Assembly: GCF_900129035.1 (NCBI RefSeq)
Contig: NZ_FQTW01000001.1
Location: 1 to 64,000, forward strand
Source: Psychroflexus salarius
GTDB taxonomy: Bacteria > Bacteroidota > Bacteroidia > Flavobacteriales > Flavobacteriaceae
Direction of reading: 5' to 3'
Length of the DNA: 64,000 nucleotides
The position numbers and the translations under genes were made by a program. The notes under the pieces are model-generated. The model was not told where the DNA came from and ran no database searches. It worked only from the letters and a program-made list of their open reading frames with translations. Positions 55,441 to 63,608 of this stretch are shown here, piece after piece (the first letter of the stretch is position 1; each line of letters starts with the position of its first letter).

Positions 55441-57716
55441 ATGTTTAAAAATAAATTAGGCGTAAATCCAATACTCTTTGTGTTAAATTGAATAATGTCA
55501 CTTTCAGTTGAATTCAACTCAAAATATCGGTTTATGTTATTATTGCTACCTAAAATGTTTAGCAAAGCAACTCCAAATGTAATATTTGATTGTTTATAAT
55601 TTATGACGTAGGCAGCTGTAAAGTTAAGCTGCAAGAAATTTTCAAGATTTTTGGTGTTTGGATTTAAAAAATTTATTGCACCATCAGGGTTAATTCCATT
55701 ACTAGAATTGATTGGCGTATAGGGTTTACCTGTAAAAAATGTGCCTCCTAAGGCTAATTGGAGTTGGTTGAATTCAATAGAGTTACCAAAATTGATCTGA
55801 TGTGAGATATCATAATTATTAGGAAACCTTTGCGGATTAAAATCTGAAAAATTGTATTTATTTGATTGGTAAGTGTAACTTAACCAAAAACGATTTTCTT
55901 TTATCCGGTATTGCCATAAGCTTTCAAGCCCAAAAGACTCATAATTTCCAAATAGTTGAAATGTCTCAAGTTGGTTTTGAAAACCTTGACTTTTGGAATT
56001 AATTTGTTGTACTCTTTTAAAAAAAGGCTTGATGTTAAATTGAAAATTACTTTTTGTAATACTAAGGTCTAATTCGGTTTGTAAATTTTGTAAAAGATCC
56101 TGACCATTTTCATCTGCTAGAGCCCAACGTTTATTTTCAAGCCCTAAAAAATCTTGCTGTAAGTTAATACGTTGATATAAGGCTTGATACTTCTGTTCGA
56201 CATTAAACATGAGATTAACTGTTGAACTTATTTTATAATTAATATGAAGCCTAGGCTCAATGATGAACTGGTTATAATTGCTATATAATTTTAACCGATT
56301 TCCTAAACGAAAATTGAATTTAGATTTTTTATACACCACTTCAGTTATCAAGGCTTGTGATGAGAGTACGTTTTTTGTTAATTGTTGAGCATCTGGAGAT
56401 ATAGAGATATTATTATTACGTACACCTAAATTTCGATAGTTAAAAGCGCTCAAAAATTTCCAGTCATTGAAGCTTAAATGGTCAGTTATATTCAAATTGT
56501 AATCTAATACTAAATTAGCTTGTTCAAGTTGTTGAGCACGTTCTGTAATTCGATTTTCAGCTTCAAGATTATAATAGGATAAGTTTGCTGAAGCTTGAAT
56601 ATGGTGCTTTTTAGAAAAATTATAGTCCACTTGAAAACTAAGTAGTGCATTAGATTGAGAGATTTCATTAGATTTTGTTTCGATATCAGTTGAAGTCTCT
56701 TCGTAGGTAAGTTGGTTTGTTATTATTAAACCATCAAGGTGAAATTTAAAATTGTTTTTTACTAATTCATAGTTAAATGCAAAATCATAATACCTTAATT
56801 TTTGAGTGATATCAAGTCCTATGTTGTTCTGTTGCTGTAAAAGATTTAAATCAGTCGATTGAAATATTTTTTTTGAGTACTCCTTGTAAGTAGGCGTATC
56901 TAAAAAACCGGTTAGACTTGTTCGTCCTGCTACCATTAACTTTGAATTAAGACTAGGGTTAAATTGATAACTCAATGATGCATCTAAGAAATTTGTTGAA
57001 CTTTGAAAACTGTAGTTTGAGGGTTTTGAAAAATCGTGTTTAAAATCAATAACACTTGAAACGCCTTCGTTATAATTTGCTGGCGCTGCTGTTTTATAAA
57101 TTTGAATTTTGTTAGCTAGTAATGGATTTATTGAAGAAATCATTCCAAAAAAATGACTGGTTTGGTATAACCGCACACCTTGCCAATAAAACGCATTTTG
57201 ATCATGCGTACCACCACGAACGTTGATGTTGTTTAAGTTTTGTTTTACACTTGAAATTCCTGGTAAGTACTGTATAGCTTGAAAGGCATCCTGACTAACT
57301 AAACCTGGTAAAACGCTTAATTGTTTAGGTTCAATTACAATAGATGCATCACTTTGTTTGGAAATGCCTTTGGTTAGATAAGCACTTAATAAAACCTCGT
57401 TAAGTAAATTTACTTGATTGTTGTCTTGAATGATGCGTTTAGAAATAATATAGGTTGTTTGGTCTAACTTGTTAAAATTAAGTTTCGTTTGCTGTCTTAA
57501 ATCATCTATAATTTTATGTAGTCCAAGATTAAGTCGTGGAGGTTTTACAAACTTGTTTTCTACTAAATCTTCCGTATAATTGAAATGAACTGAAAACTGT
57601 TTAGCTACTGATTCAAGAACAACTTTTAAAGACTTATTTTGAGACTGAGCAGAGGCATTAGTTAAACTAAATGCAATCAAAAAAGTTATAAAAAGTAGTT
57701 TATTTATTCTCATCAT
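55431..57716 (-). CDS. TonB-dependent receptor with STN signalling domain (FecA-like)
   Basis: About 761 residues. Signal peptide (MMRINKLLFITFLIAFSLTNASAQ), then an STN secretin/TonB N-terminal domain (about 30-100) with SLKVVLESVAKQFSVHFNYTEDLVEN, then a plug (110-235) with INVRGGTHDQNAFYWQGVRLY, and an outer-membrane barrel to the end. The STN domain is the part that signals to a FecR protein. The ATG is taken at 57714-57716 (or 57711-57713); the longer frame to 57746 destroys the signal peptide. It overlaps the FecR stop by 17 bases. No SusD partner is present, unlike a typical polysaccharide locus. Confidence 0.92.
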   Translation of the reverse strand: MMRINKLLFITFLIAFSLTNASAQSQNKSLKVVLESVAKQFSVHFNYTEDLVENKFVKPPRLNLGLHKIIDDLRQQTKLNFNKLDQTTYIISKRIIQDNNQVNLLNEVLLSAYLTKGISKQSDASIVIEPKQLSVLPGLVSQDAFQAIQYLPGISSVKQNLNNINVRGGTHDQNAFYWQGVRLYQTSHFFGMISSINPLLANKIQIYKTAAPANYNEGVSSVIDFKHDFSKPSNYSFQSSTNFLDASLSYQFNPSLNSKLMVAGRTSLTGFLDTPTYKEYSKKIFQSTDLNLLQQQNNIGLDITQKLRYYDFAFNYELVKNNFKFHLDGLIITNQLTYEETSTDIETKSNEISQSNALLSFQVDYNFSKKHHIQASANLSYYNLEAENRITERAQQLEQANLVLDYNLNITDHLSFNDWKFLSAFNYRNLGVRNNNISISPDAQQLTKNVLSSQALITEVVYKKSKFNFRLGNRLKLYSNYNQFIIEPRLHINYKISSTVNLMFNVEQKYQALYQRINLQQDFLGLENKRWALADENGQDLLQNLQTELDLSITKSNFQFNIKPFFKRVQQINSKSQGFQNQLETFQLFGNYESFGLESLWQYRIKENRFWLSYTYQSNKYNFSDFNPQRFPNNYDISHQINFGNSIEFNQLQLALGGTFFTGKPYTPINSSNGINPDGAINFLNPNTKNLENFLQLNFTAAYVINYKQSNITFGVALLNILGSNNNINRYFELNSTESDIIQFNTKSIGFTPNLFLNIKL

Positions 57717-58590
57717 TGGTAACAAATATATACGATTTGTCGCCAATTTTATTAACTTTTAGATGGTAAACTTGAGAAATTATTTCTAGTGCTTTGTTTA
57801 AATCAGTTGTTGGTAAAACTCCTGTAAATTTTTTATTGGATTCGGTCTTTAAAGTCACATCTACTTCGTAAAACTGCTTTAATTTCTTTGAAATTTCATT
57901 AAATAAAACCGAATCAAATTTTAGTTTATGGTTTACCCAAAGTGGTTGTTTAGACAAATTTCGCTTTGATTTTACTAGGTTCTGATTGCTTAGAACAACT
58001 TCTTCTTGCGCAGTAATAAATTGTATTTGATTTTTAGCACTTACCTTAACGCGACCTTCATAACAAGTTACTTTAAACGCATCATTATAATGTTTAACAT
58101 TAAATTTCGTACCCAAAACTTCAACTTGACCTAGTTCTGTTTGAACAACAAATGAAGACCCTTTTGAAACTTTAAAATAGGCCTCACCTGTTAAACTTAC
58201 TGAACGTTTAAACTTCCATTTTAAATTGTTGTACTTTATTGTTGAATTAGCTGCTAGAGTGACTTCAGAATTATCAGGTAGAGTAAAAGTTGGCGTTGAA
58301 GCAACTTTAGCGGTTAGCGTTCTGGAATTTAAATAAAAACTTGTTAACCCAACAGATAGAGCAATGATTAAAACAGCTGCTATTTTTAGCCAAATATTCT
58401 TTGATGGCTTTGTGTTTAAACGTGATTTTATCTTTGAATAATGAACTGATTCATCAAATCTAGGGCTTTCTAAATAAGAGGAGTAGTGTTTAATTTTATC
58501 TAAGGTTTTGAAGCCGTCAAAGTTTTGAACTTGATGTTTAAGTTCCTTGTTTTCAAACCAATCCTTATATTTATTGTAATTATTTTTCAT
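57700..58590 (-). CDS. FecR family anti-sigma factor
   Basis: About 296 residues. A cytoplasmic N-terminus (1-70), one membrane helix (WLKIAAVLIIALSVGLTSFYL, about 68-88), then the periplasmic FecR domain with VTLAANSTIKYN, VSLTGEAYFKV, GTKFNVKHYND and VTCYEGRVKV. The C-terminal 75 residues match the DUF4974/STN-like end (LKFDSVLFNEISKKLKQFYEVDV). It holds the ECF sigma factor until the receptor signals. The ATG at 58588-58590 is preferred over a GTG two codons earlier; it lies exactly 33 bases after a TTTAGTAGGGTAAA element, the same distance as in the sigma gene. Confidence 0.92.
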   Translation of the reverse strand: MKNNYNKYKDWFENKELKHQVQNFDGFKTLDKIKHYSSYLESPRFDESVHYSKIKSRLNTKPSKNIWLKIAAVLIIALSVGLTSFYLNSRTLTAKVASTPTFTLPDNSEVTLAANSTIKYNNLKWKFKRSVSLTGEAYFKVSKGSSFVVQTELGQVEVLGTKFNVKHYNDAFKVTCYEGRVKVSAKNQIQFITAQEEVVLSNQNLVKSKRNLSKQPLWVNHKLKFDSVLFNEISKKLKQFYEVDVTLKTESNKKFTGVLPTTDLNKALEIISQVYHLKVNKIGDKSYIFVTNDENK

Positions 58591-58623
58591 TTGCACCTTT
58601 ATAATGAAACATTTAATCTAAAA

Positions 58624-58637
58624 TTTACCCTACTAAA
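58624..58637 (-). promoter_or_regulatory. TTTAGTAGGGTAAA box before the FecR gene
   Basis: On the minus strand the 14-mer TTTAGTAGGGTAAA overlaps the sigma stop codon and ends 33 bases before the FecR ATG. It is identical to the box before the sigma gene. Possible ECF-dependent promoter element. Confidence 0.5.
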
Positions 58638-59148
58638 TGCCGTCAATTTGTTCACGTAAACTTTTTAAAGCATGAGACATTCGTTTTTCGACCGTCTTTT
58701 GTGAAACCTCTAAAATTTCAGCTATTTCACGGTATTTTTTTCCATCAACTCGATGCATCAAAAAGCATGTTCTTAGGTCTGGTTTTAGTTCATTAATGGC
58801 ATTAGTAAGTTTTTTTTTAAACTCTTCTTCCTCGAGAAGATACTCTGGTGACAGATTTGTTTTGTCATAGTTAGGATGATTTTTATTATACTTTAACACA
58901 ACCTTTTGGTGCTTTACCATATTTAAACTTGCATTATTGGCTACTGTAAATAAAAATGATTTTGCTTTCTCTTGCGGAACCTCTTTGCATTTTTCCCAAA
59001 GCTTAATAAAGGCTTCTTGCACCATATCATCAGCTTTATTGGGATCGCCAAACTTGTAGTATATAAAATTATATAAAGGCTTAGCCCAATTTTGATGTAC
59101 ACTTTTAAATACACTTTCAAAACAAACCGATTGCTTGTGTAACTTCAA
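58633..59148 (-). CDS. ECF sigma factor of the FecR/TonB locus
   Basis: 171 residues. Region 2: LYNFIYYKFGDPNKADDMVQEAFIKLWEKCKEVP, FLFTVANNASLNMVKH; region 4: INELKPDLRTCFLMHRVDGKKYREIAEILEVSQKTVEKRMSHALKSLREQ. The start is TTG at 59146-59148, as no ATG precedes the conserved core. It heads the sigma-FecR-receptor transcript and is expected to activate that locus and its targets. Confidence 0.93.
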   Translation of the reverse strand: MKLHKQSVCFESVFKSVHQNWAKPLYNFIYYKFGDPNKADDMVQEAFIKLWEKCKEVPQEKAKSFLFTVANNASLNMVKHQKVVLKYNKNHPNYDKTNLSPEYLLEEEEFKKKLTNAINELKPDLRTCFLMHRVDGKKYREIAEILEVSQKTVEKRMSHALKSLREQIDGI

Positions 59149-59181
59149 ATCTCTTTTTTTAATAAAACAATATTACAATAT

Positions 59182-59195
59182 TTTACCCTACTAAA
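59182..59195 (-). promoter_or_regulatory. TTTAGTAGGGTAAA box before the ECF sigma gene
   Basis: The same 14-mer as at 58624-58637, on the minus strand, ending 33 bases before the TTG start of the sigma gene. Candidate autoregulatory promoter element. Confidence 0.5.
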
Positions 59196-59230
59196 CTTAA
59201 TGTTAATTTTGTTGAATTTAAAAGCTAATA

Positions 59231-59244
59231 TGTTGTAGGGCATT
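59231..59244 (+). promoter_or_regulatory. Related GTAGGG box before the repeat lipoprotein gene
   Basis: TGTTGTAGGGCATT on the plus strand shares the GTAGGG core with the two boxes of the sigma operon and points toward the lipoprotein gene, about 50 bases before its ATG. It is a weaker match, so low confidence. Confidence 0.3.
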
Positions 59245-59294
59245 TAAACTGTTAGTTGTTTAATAAATAATGCATACTTTTATATTTTTATGAT

Positions 59295-60317
59295 ATGAGG
59301 CGATTATCTATTTTATTAATCTTAATCTGTTGGTCTTGCCAAACCGAAGAAAATCGTTTGGTAATAGATAATTCACAGGCAATTTCTACTGAAAATTTAT
59401 TATTTAATCGCCTTTCAAGAAGTGTCCAAAATAATTTGGTGTTTGATGATTTTATAGATCAAAACTCAGCTACACAGATAGAATTACCTTTTCAAGTTGA
59501 AGTTAATAACCAAACCTTTGATCTTTCAAGTACAGATGATTACCAAACATTAATCGACTTTTTAGAAAGCTCACCAGAAGATGATAATATTAACTTACAA
59601 TTTCCAGTTGAAGTATCTTTGATAGACTATACTCAATTAAGTTTAAGTTCTACTGAGGAACTTAATAATTTGGCTTCAACTGAAATGCAAAGTTCCGAAA
59701 TTAATTGTATCGAAATTAATTATCCTATTGAGTTAAATATAACTGATTTAGATAATTCATTCATTACAACTGAAGTTATTGCTTCAGACCAGAAATTCAT
59801 CAATCAATTGATTTCAATTAGCCTTAGGAGTCAAATTTTTAGCATAGAATACCCCATTTCACTTGAAATTAATGGTCAGGAGATAGCAATAAGTTCAAAT
59901 ACACAACTTTCTGATATGTATTTTGGTTTAGACAATTCATGCTATAACCCTAATTTATATGAATTTCAATCAGGTAATTTTGAAGATGATTTTATAGCGT
60001 TTATAACTTCAGGTAATTTTGAAATTTCTTTACTTGAAGAAGATGGCGAGCCCGAAGATTATCCAGATTATGAATATGTGTTTAATGCTGATGGAAGTAT
60101 TACAGTTATTGGATTTCCTGAGACTGAAATGGCTACTTGGGAAGTCACAACATCAAATAATCAGTTATTTTTTAGCTTAGAATTTGACGACTCAGAATTC
60201 AATGAAATAGATGAAGAATGGAATGTTCTAAATTATTCTAACGCTTCGGGGATTGAGCTTCAAGAAATTGACGATTCTGATAGTGAAGAAACAATTTTAA
60301 TTTTCAGCAAGCTTTAA
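59295..60317 (+). CDS. Lipoprotein with four YP-type repeats
   Basis: 340 residues. Lipoprotein signal with lipobox WSCQ near residue 15. Four related segments follow: ELPFQVEVNNQTFDLSS, LQFPVEVSLIDYTQLSLSS, INYPIELNITDLDNSFIT and IEYPISLEINGQEIAISS, each a short beta-rich unit with a [YFL]P[IVF]xxxx core. The C-terminal 110 residues look lipocalin-like (FITSGNFEISLLEEDGE, YEYVFNADGSITVIGF, TWEVTTSNNQLFFSLEF). Overall acidic. Divergent from the ECF sigma gene, with a box related to the sigma promoter element. Likely a member of this regulon; function unknown. Confidence 0.8.
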   Translation: MRRLSILLILICWSCQTEENRLVIDNSQAISTENLLFNRLSRSVQNNLVFDDFIDQNSATQIELPFQVEVNNQTFDLSSTDDYQTLIDFLESSPEDDNINLQFPVEVSLIDYTQLSLSSTEELNNLASTEMQSSEINCIEINYPIELNITDLDNSFITTEVIASDQKFINQLISISLRSQIFSIEYPISLEINGQEIAISSNTQLSDMYFGLDNSCYNPNLYEFQSGNFEDDFIAFITSGNFEISLLEEDGEPEDYPDYEYVFNADGSITVIGFPETEMATWEVTTSNNQLFFSLEFDDSEFNEIDEEWNVLNYSNASGIELQEIDDSDSEETILIFSKL

Positions 60318-61346
60318 ATTGTTGATGTTATTTTTTAAAAGTTGAGCAACTTCAAATTCGCTTTTAACATTGGTATCAATGCCTAAACAAGATTTATTAT
60401 AAGGTTCATACATTGCTTTATCGGTAATATTAAACAAACCAATCGTGGGTGTATTTGAAGCAGAAGCTAAATGCATAATGCCACAATCACCTGTGATAAA
60501 AACACTAGTTTGAGAGATAAATGCCGCCAACTCTCTTATGTTTTGGCTATAAAAAGCAGGGATTTTAAAATCTAAAGACGAAACATTTTCAACGGGTAAA
60601 ACTTCAATAATATTGAAGTTAGGAAAACTCTTTTGTAAGGCGTCATAAAAGTTAGTCCACCATTTTTTTGAGAAGCATTTCTTACCGGTTGCAAAAGTGT
60701 ACAAACATAATGTTGGTTTTGATAAGTCTACAAACTTACTCAGTAATTCTTTCCCTAAATTTAGTTCTTCTTTGGATAATTTAATTTCTAAATCGGGTAG
60801 AGGTTTTTCAATAATATTTTGGTTTAAAAAATAGCGCAAACTGTAAACGGGATATTTTGAAATATGAACTGCGTCTGAAGTTTTGAATAAATTTAGTTCA
60901 CGTTCAAACCCAAAAAATTTATGTTGTGATCGAGCAACTTTTGTTGATAAACGTCCAGAAGATGATGAGGCTTCGGCATTAATGACCAAATCGTAATAAT
61001 ACTTTTTTAACTTCAACCAAGAATACAAGTATTGGTGAAGTTTTTTAAAATGCTGTTTAGGTAAGCATATAATACGGTCTACATAAGTATAGTTTTTATA
61101 TATAACCGGCCCAAGATTACCCTTTAAAAATAAATCAATTGTTGCATTTGGAAAGCAATCATGCACTTCTTTTACCAAAGGCGTAATTAGCAGCTGGTTA
61201 CCAAGCCTATGATTTGGTCTTGTAATTAAAATCCGTTTTATTTTTGATTTGTCAGTTAACTTAAGGCCTTTTTGATCTAGTAACTTTTTGGTAATCGATC
61301 GCGTAGCTTTTTTTCTAAAAACGTTAATTGATTTTTTAAAACTCAT
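60297..61346 (-). CDS. Glycosyltransferase family 9 (heptosyltransferase-like)
   Basis: 349 residues, GT-B fold. The N-terminus has RILITRPNHRLGNQLLITPLVKEVHDCFPNATIDLF (start of the fold) and the C-terminus FITGDCGIMHLASASNTPTIGLFN, the ADP-heptose-binding motif of family 9. It probably adds a sugar to lipopolysaccharide core. Its last 21 bases overlap the convergent repeat-lipoprotein gene. It lies between two lipoprotein genes of the putative regulon. Confidence 0.9.
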   Translation of the reverse strand: MSFKKSINVFRKKATRSITKKLLDQKGLKLTDKSKIKRILITRPNHRLGNQLLITPLVKEVHDCFPNATIDLFLKGNLGPVIYKNYTYVDRIICLPKQHFKKLHQYLYSWLKLKKYYYDLVINAEASSSSGRLSTKVARSQHKFFGFERELNLFKTSDAVHISKYPVYSLRYFLNQNIIEKPLPDLEIKLSKEELNLGKELLSKFVDLSKPTLCLYTFATGKKCFSKKWWTNFYDALQKSFPNFNIIEVLPVENVSSLDFKIPAFYSQNIRELAAFISQTSVFITGDCGIMHLASASNTPTIGLFNITDKAMYEPYNKSCLGIDTNVKSEFEVAQLLKNNINNLKLAEN

Positions 61347-61362
61347 TATGTATTAATAATTA

Positions 61363-61393
61363 AAAAAAACCCGCAATATTATGCGGGTTTTTG
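61363..61393 (-). terminator. Terminator after the PepSY-like lipoprotein gene
   Basis: The stem AAACCCGCA / TGCGGGTTT with a short A/T loop is followed on the minus strand by eight T residues. It separates the lipoprotein gene from the GT9 gene downstream in the same direction. Confidence 0.9.
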
Positions 61394-61406
61394 GAGAGAA
61401 CTAAAA

Positions 61407-62384
61407 TTAGTCGTCTTGTAATTCTGCATACAAAACAATGGCGTTTTTAAGCTGATTGGCAAGTGCTTGATTACCATCATTGTCAACAGGGTTAATTTCT
61501 ATTATTCCATTATTATTACCATCTGCTGCATTACTTAAATCAACCGAATTAAAAACAGCGTTTAAATCAAAATTAAAGACTATTGAGGCATTATTAGTAT
61601 TATCAATCACTAGATTTTGCCCAACATCTTCATAATCAACTTCAAAATCTTCATCAAAAGTGTGGTAAAATTCAAAGTTGGTTCCATCTATAGTACCTGT
61701 TACTAAAATAGATTTTTGATAAAGTGGACTAGCACTATTTGAACTTCGATTCATTTCAAACTCAACTTCTTCGTAAGTTCCTAAAGGAATATCAACGTCA
61801 ACAACCGTTACAGCATCATTACTCAAGTCTAATTCAAATGGGCCAACTAAATTCACTTCATCATCATCACCCCAATCATTATCATCGTCATCATCATAGT
61901 TTGAACCATTACAAGGCTCATCATCTTGTTCGGTAGCATAGACAGAAAAATCAGCTCTAAAGTAAATCTCTAATCCAGAGTTTAATTCAACTTCATACAT
62001 GTAAGGATCATCATTATCATCCTCAAGTTCAGCTTTACAAAAAGCATCATTTGGATAATTTGTTGTTAAATAATTTTGAATTTCAATAGGTAATTCCTCA
62101 AAACTTAAATTAATATCATCGTCACTTTTAGCAACACCCATCACTGGCTTTCCACTTGTAGCGTATTCAAACTCGATGTTGCTAATGTTAATTAAAAAAC
62201 TGTTGACTTCAACATTATCATTAGCTTTAGCTAATCGACCACTCGTTGAATTTAAACTTGCTTTGGCTTTAATGCTTAAATTTGTAGTAGCTACTGGAGT
62301 AGAGCTTGTGTTGTCATCATCACTACAACTTGCCAGTAAAAACATGGCACCTAATACACTTAAAATTGATGTTTTAATCCTCAT
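61407..62384 (-). CDS. Lipoprotein combining DUF4382-like and PepSY-like segments
   Basis: 325 residues. Lipobox LLASCSDDD (Cys about 20) marks a lipoprotein. Residues 35-70 (NLSIKAKASLNS...VNSFLINISNIEFEYA) and the C-terminal 140 residues (DVDIPLGTYEEVEFEMN, IVFNFDLNAVFN) look like the beta-sandwich of DUF4382-type proteins. Inserted at about 90-150 is a PepSY-like unit (LPIEIQNYLTTNYPND, MYEVELNSGLEIYFRADFSVY). A run rich in Asp (about residues 162-175) follows, perhaps calcium-binding. A box related to the sigma promoter element lies 48 bases upstream. Function unknown. Confidence 0.75.
   Translation of the reverse strand: MRIKTSILSVLGAMFLLASCSDDDNTSSTPVATTNLSIKAKASLNSTSGRLAKANDNVEVNSFLINISNIEFEYATSGKPVMGVAKSDDDINLSFEELPIEIQNYLTTNYPNDAFCKAELEDDNDDPYMYEVELNSGLEIYFRADFSVYATEQDDEPCNGSNYDDDDDNDWGDDDEVNLVGPFELDLSNDAVTVVDVDIPLGTYEEVEFEMNRSSNSASPLYQKSILVTGTIDGTNFEFYHTFDEDFEVDYEDVGQNLVIDNTNNASIVFNFDLNAVFNSVDLSNAADGNNNGIIEINPVDNDGNQALANQLKNAIVLYAELQDD
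61858..61901 (-). repeat. TCA-rich trinucleotide tract coding the Asp run
   Basis: On the plus strand, TCATCATCA-type triplets with interruptions encode an Asp-rich run on the minus strand. Such a tract can change length by slippage without shifting the frame. The copy number here is modest and interrupted. Confidence 0.55.
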
Positions 62385-62432
62385 AATTCTATTTTTTATT
62401 TGGTTTCTGTTAATAAAACACTATAAAACTTA

Positions 62433-62446
62433 ATTACCCTACCAAA
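62433..62446 (-). promoter_or_regulatory. TTTGGTAGGGTAAT box before the PepSY-like lipoprotein gene
   Basis: On the minus strand this 14-mer matches the sigma-operon box TTTAGTAGGGTAAA at 12 of 14 positions and points to the lipoprotein ATG 48 bases on. Confidence 0.42.
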
Positions 62447-62483
62447 TATCAATAAAAAAAATGATTTTTATAAAAAATTTTAT

Positions 62484-63608
62484 TTGAATTCAAAAGTATG
62501 CATTATTGGTGGTGGTTTAGCAGGTCTTACAGCTGCAATACATTTAAGACTTGACGGTTTTGAAGTTGTTGTAATTGAAAAAAATGAGTATCCACAACAT
62601 AAAGTCTGTGGAGAATACGTTTCTAATGAAGTTAAAGCTTACTTATCAAGTTTAGGCTTGTCAAAATTTTTAAAGCAGACACAAGCTATTAATAAACTTC
62701 AATTATCTAATGTAGACGGTCAACTTTTTTCAGCTGAATTACCACTCGGAGGATTTGGTGTGAGTCGTTTTGCACTGGATCATGCTTTATTTAAACATGC
62801 CAAGCGGCTTGGGATTGAAGTCATCAAAGCTAAAGTAACACATTTTGAATCTACTCACACAGGCTTTAAAACGTACTTTAAGGATTCTTGTTTAAACTCA
62901 AAATTTTTATTGTTAGCTCATGGAAAACGCTCAAATCTTGATAAAAAGCTTAATCGCGCATTTATCCAAAAAAAAAGCCGATGGATTGGTGTGAAAGCGC
63001 ATTATAACTTAGATGAATTTCCTGCTAATGAAGTCCATCTTCATAATTTTAATGGTGGCTATTGTGGCTTGTCGAAAACTGAATCTAAGGCTGTTAATTG
63101 CTGCTATTTAATTTCAGCTGAAGTGTTTAAGCAATATAAATCGATAGAAGATTTTAATAAAAAGGTACTCAGAAATAATAAACATCTTAATCACTTTTTA
63201 CAAGAAGCTAATTCTATATTTGAGTCACCATTAGCTATTGCACAAGTTTCTTTTGCAAAGAAATCAACTTCAAATTTTAATGCTTTAATGTTAGGTGATG
63301 CTGCTGGGTTAATTCACCCTTTATGTGGCAACGGCATGGCAATGGCGATACATTCTGCTAAAATAGCAGCTGAATCTGTTAAATTAGTCGACCAAAATTC
63401 TCTTCAGATGGATCAATTATCAACCTATTACAATCAACAGTGGCAATCATCGTTTAAGAAGCGTTTATATTATGGGCGTATTTTTCAGAAGATTTTACTA
63501 AATCAAAGATTAACAACTATTGGGTTAAATTTACTTCAACCATTACCATTTTTATTACCAAAACTTGTTCGTTTAACACATGGCCAACCCATTCCAGCTT
63601 ATGATTAG
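62484..63608 (+). CDS. FAD-dependent oxidoreductase (geranylgeranyl-reductase-like)
   Basis: 374 residues. The N-terminus KVCIIGGGLAGLTAAIHLRLDGFEVVVIEKNEYPQHKVCGEYVS binds FAD (GxGxxG) with the CGE motif of this group; later VSRFALDHALFKHAKRLG and the second FAD motif LGDAAGLIHPLCGNGMAMAIHSA. The start is TTG at 62484; the ATG at 62461 runs into a stop. It overlaps the methyltransferase by 8 bases. In related genomes such a pair commonly accompanies a type III polyketide synthase gene, which would be beyond the window. Confidence 0.88.
   Translation: MNSKVCIIGGGLAGLTAAIHLRLDGFEVVVIEKNEYPQHKVCGEYVSNEVKAYLSSLGLSKFLKQTQAINKLQLSNVDGQLFSAELPLGGFGVSRFALDHALFKHAKRLGIEVIKAKVTHFESTHTGFKTYFKDSCLNSKFLLLAHGKRSNLDKKLNRAFIQKKSRWIGVKAHYNLDEFPANEVHLHNFNGGYCGLSKTESKAVNCCYLISAEVFKQYKSIEDFNKKVLRNNKHLNHFLQEANSIFESPLAIAQVSFAKKSTSNFNALMLGDAAGLIHPLCGNGMAMAIHSAKIAAESVKLVDQNSLQMDQLSTYYNQQWQSSFKKRLYYGRIFQKILLNQRLTTIGLNLLQPLPFLLPKLVRLTHGQPIPAYD

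Noticed and set aside
61739-61936. His-rich plus-strand ORF
   Set aside because: The His run is only the complement of the Asp codons of the lipoprotein gene; no start context or homology.
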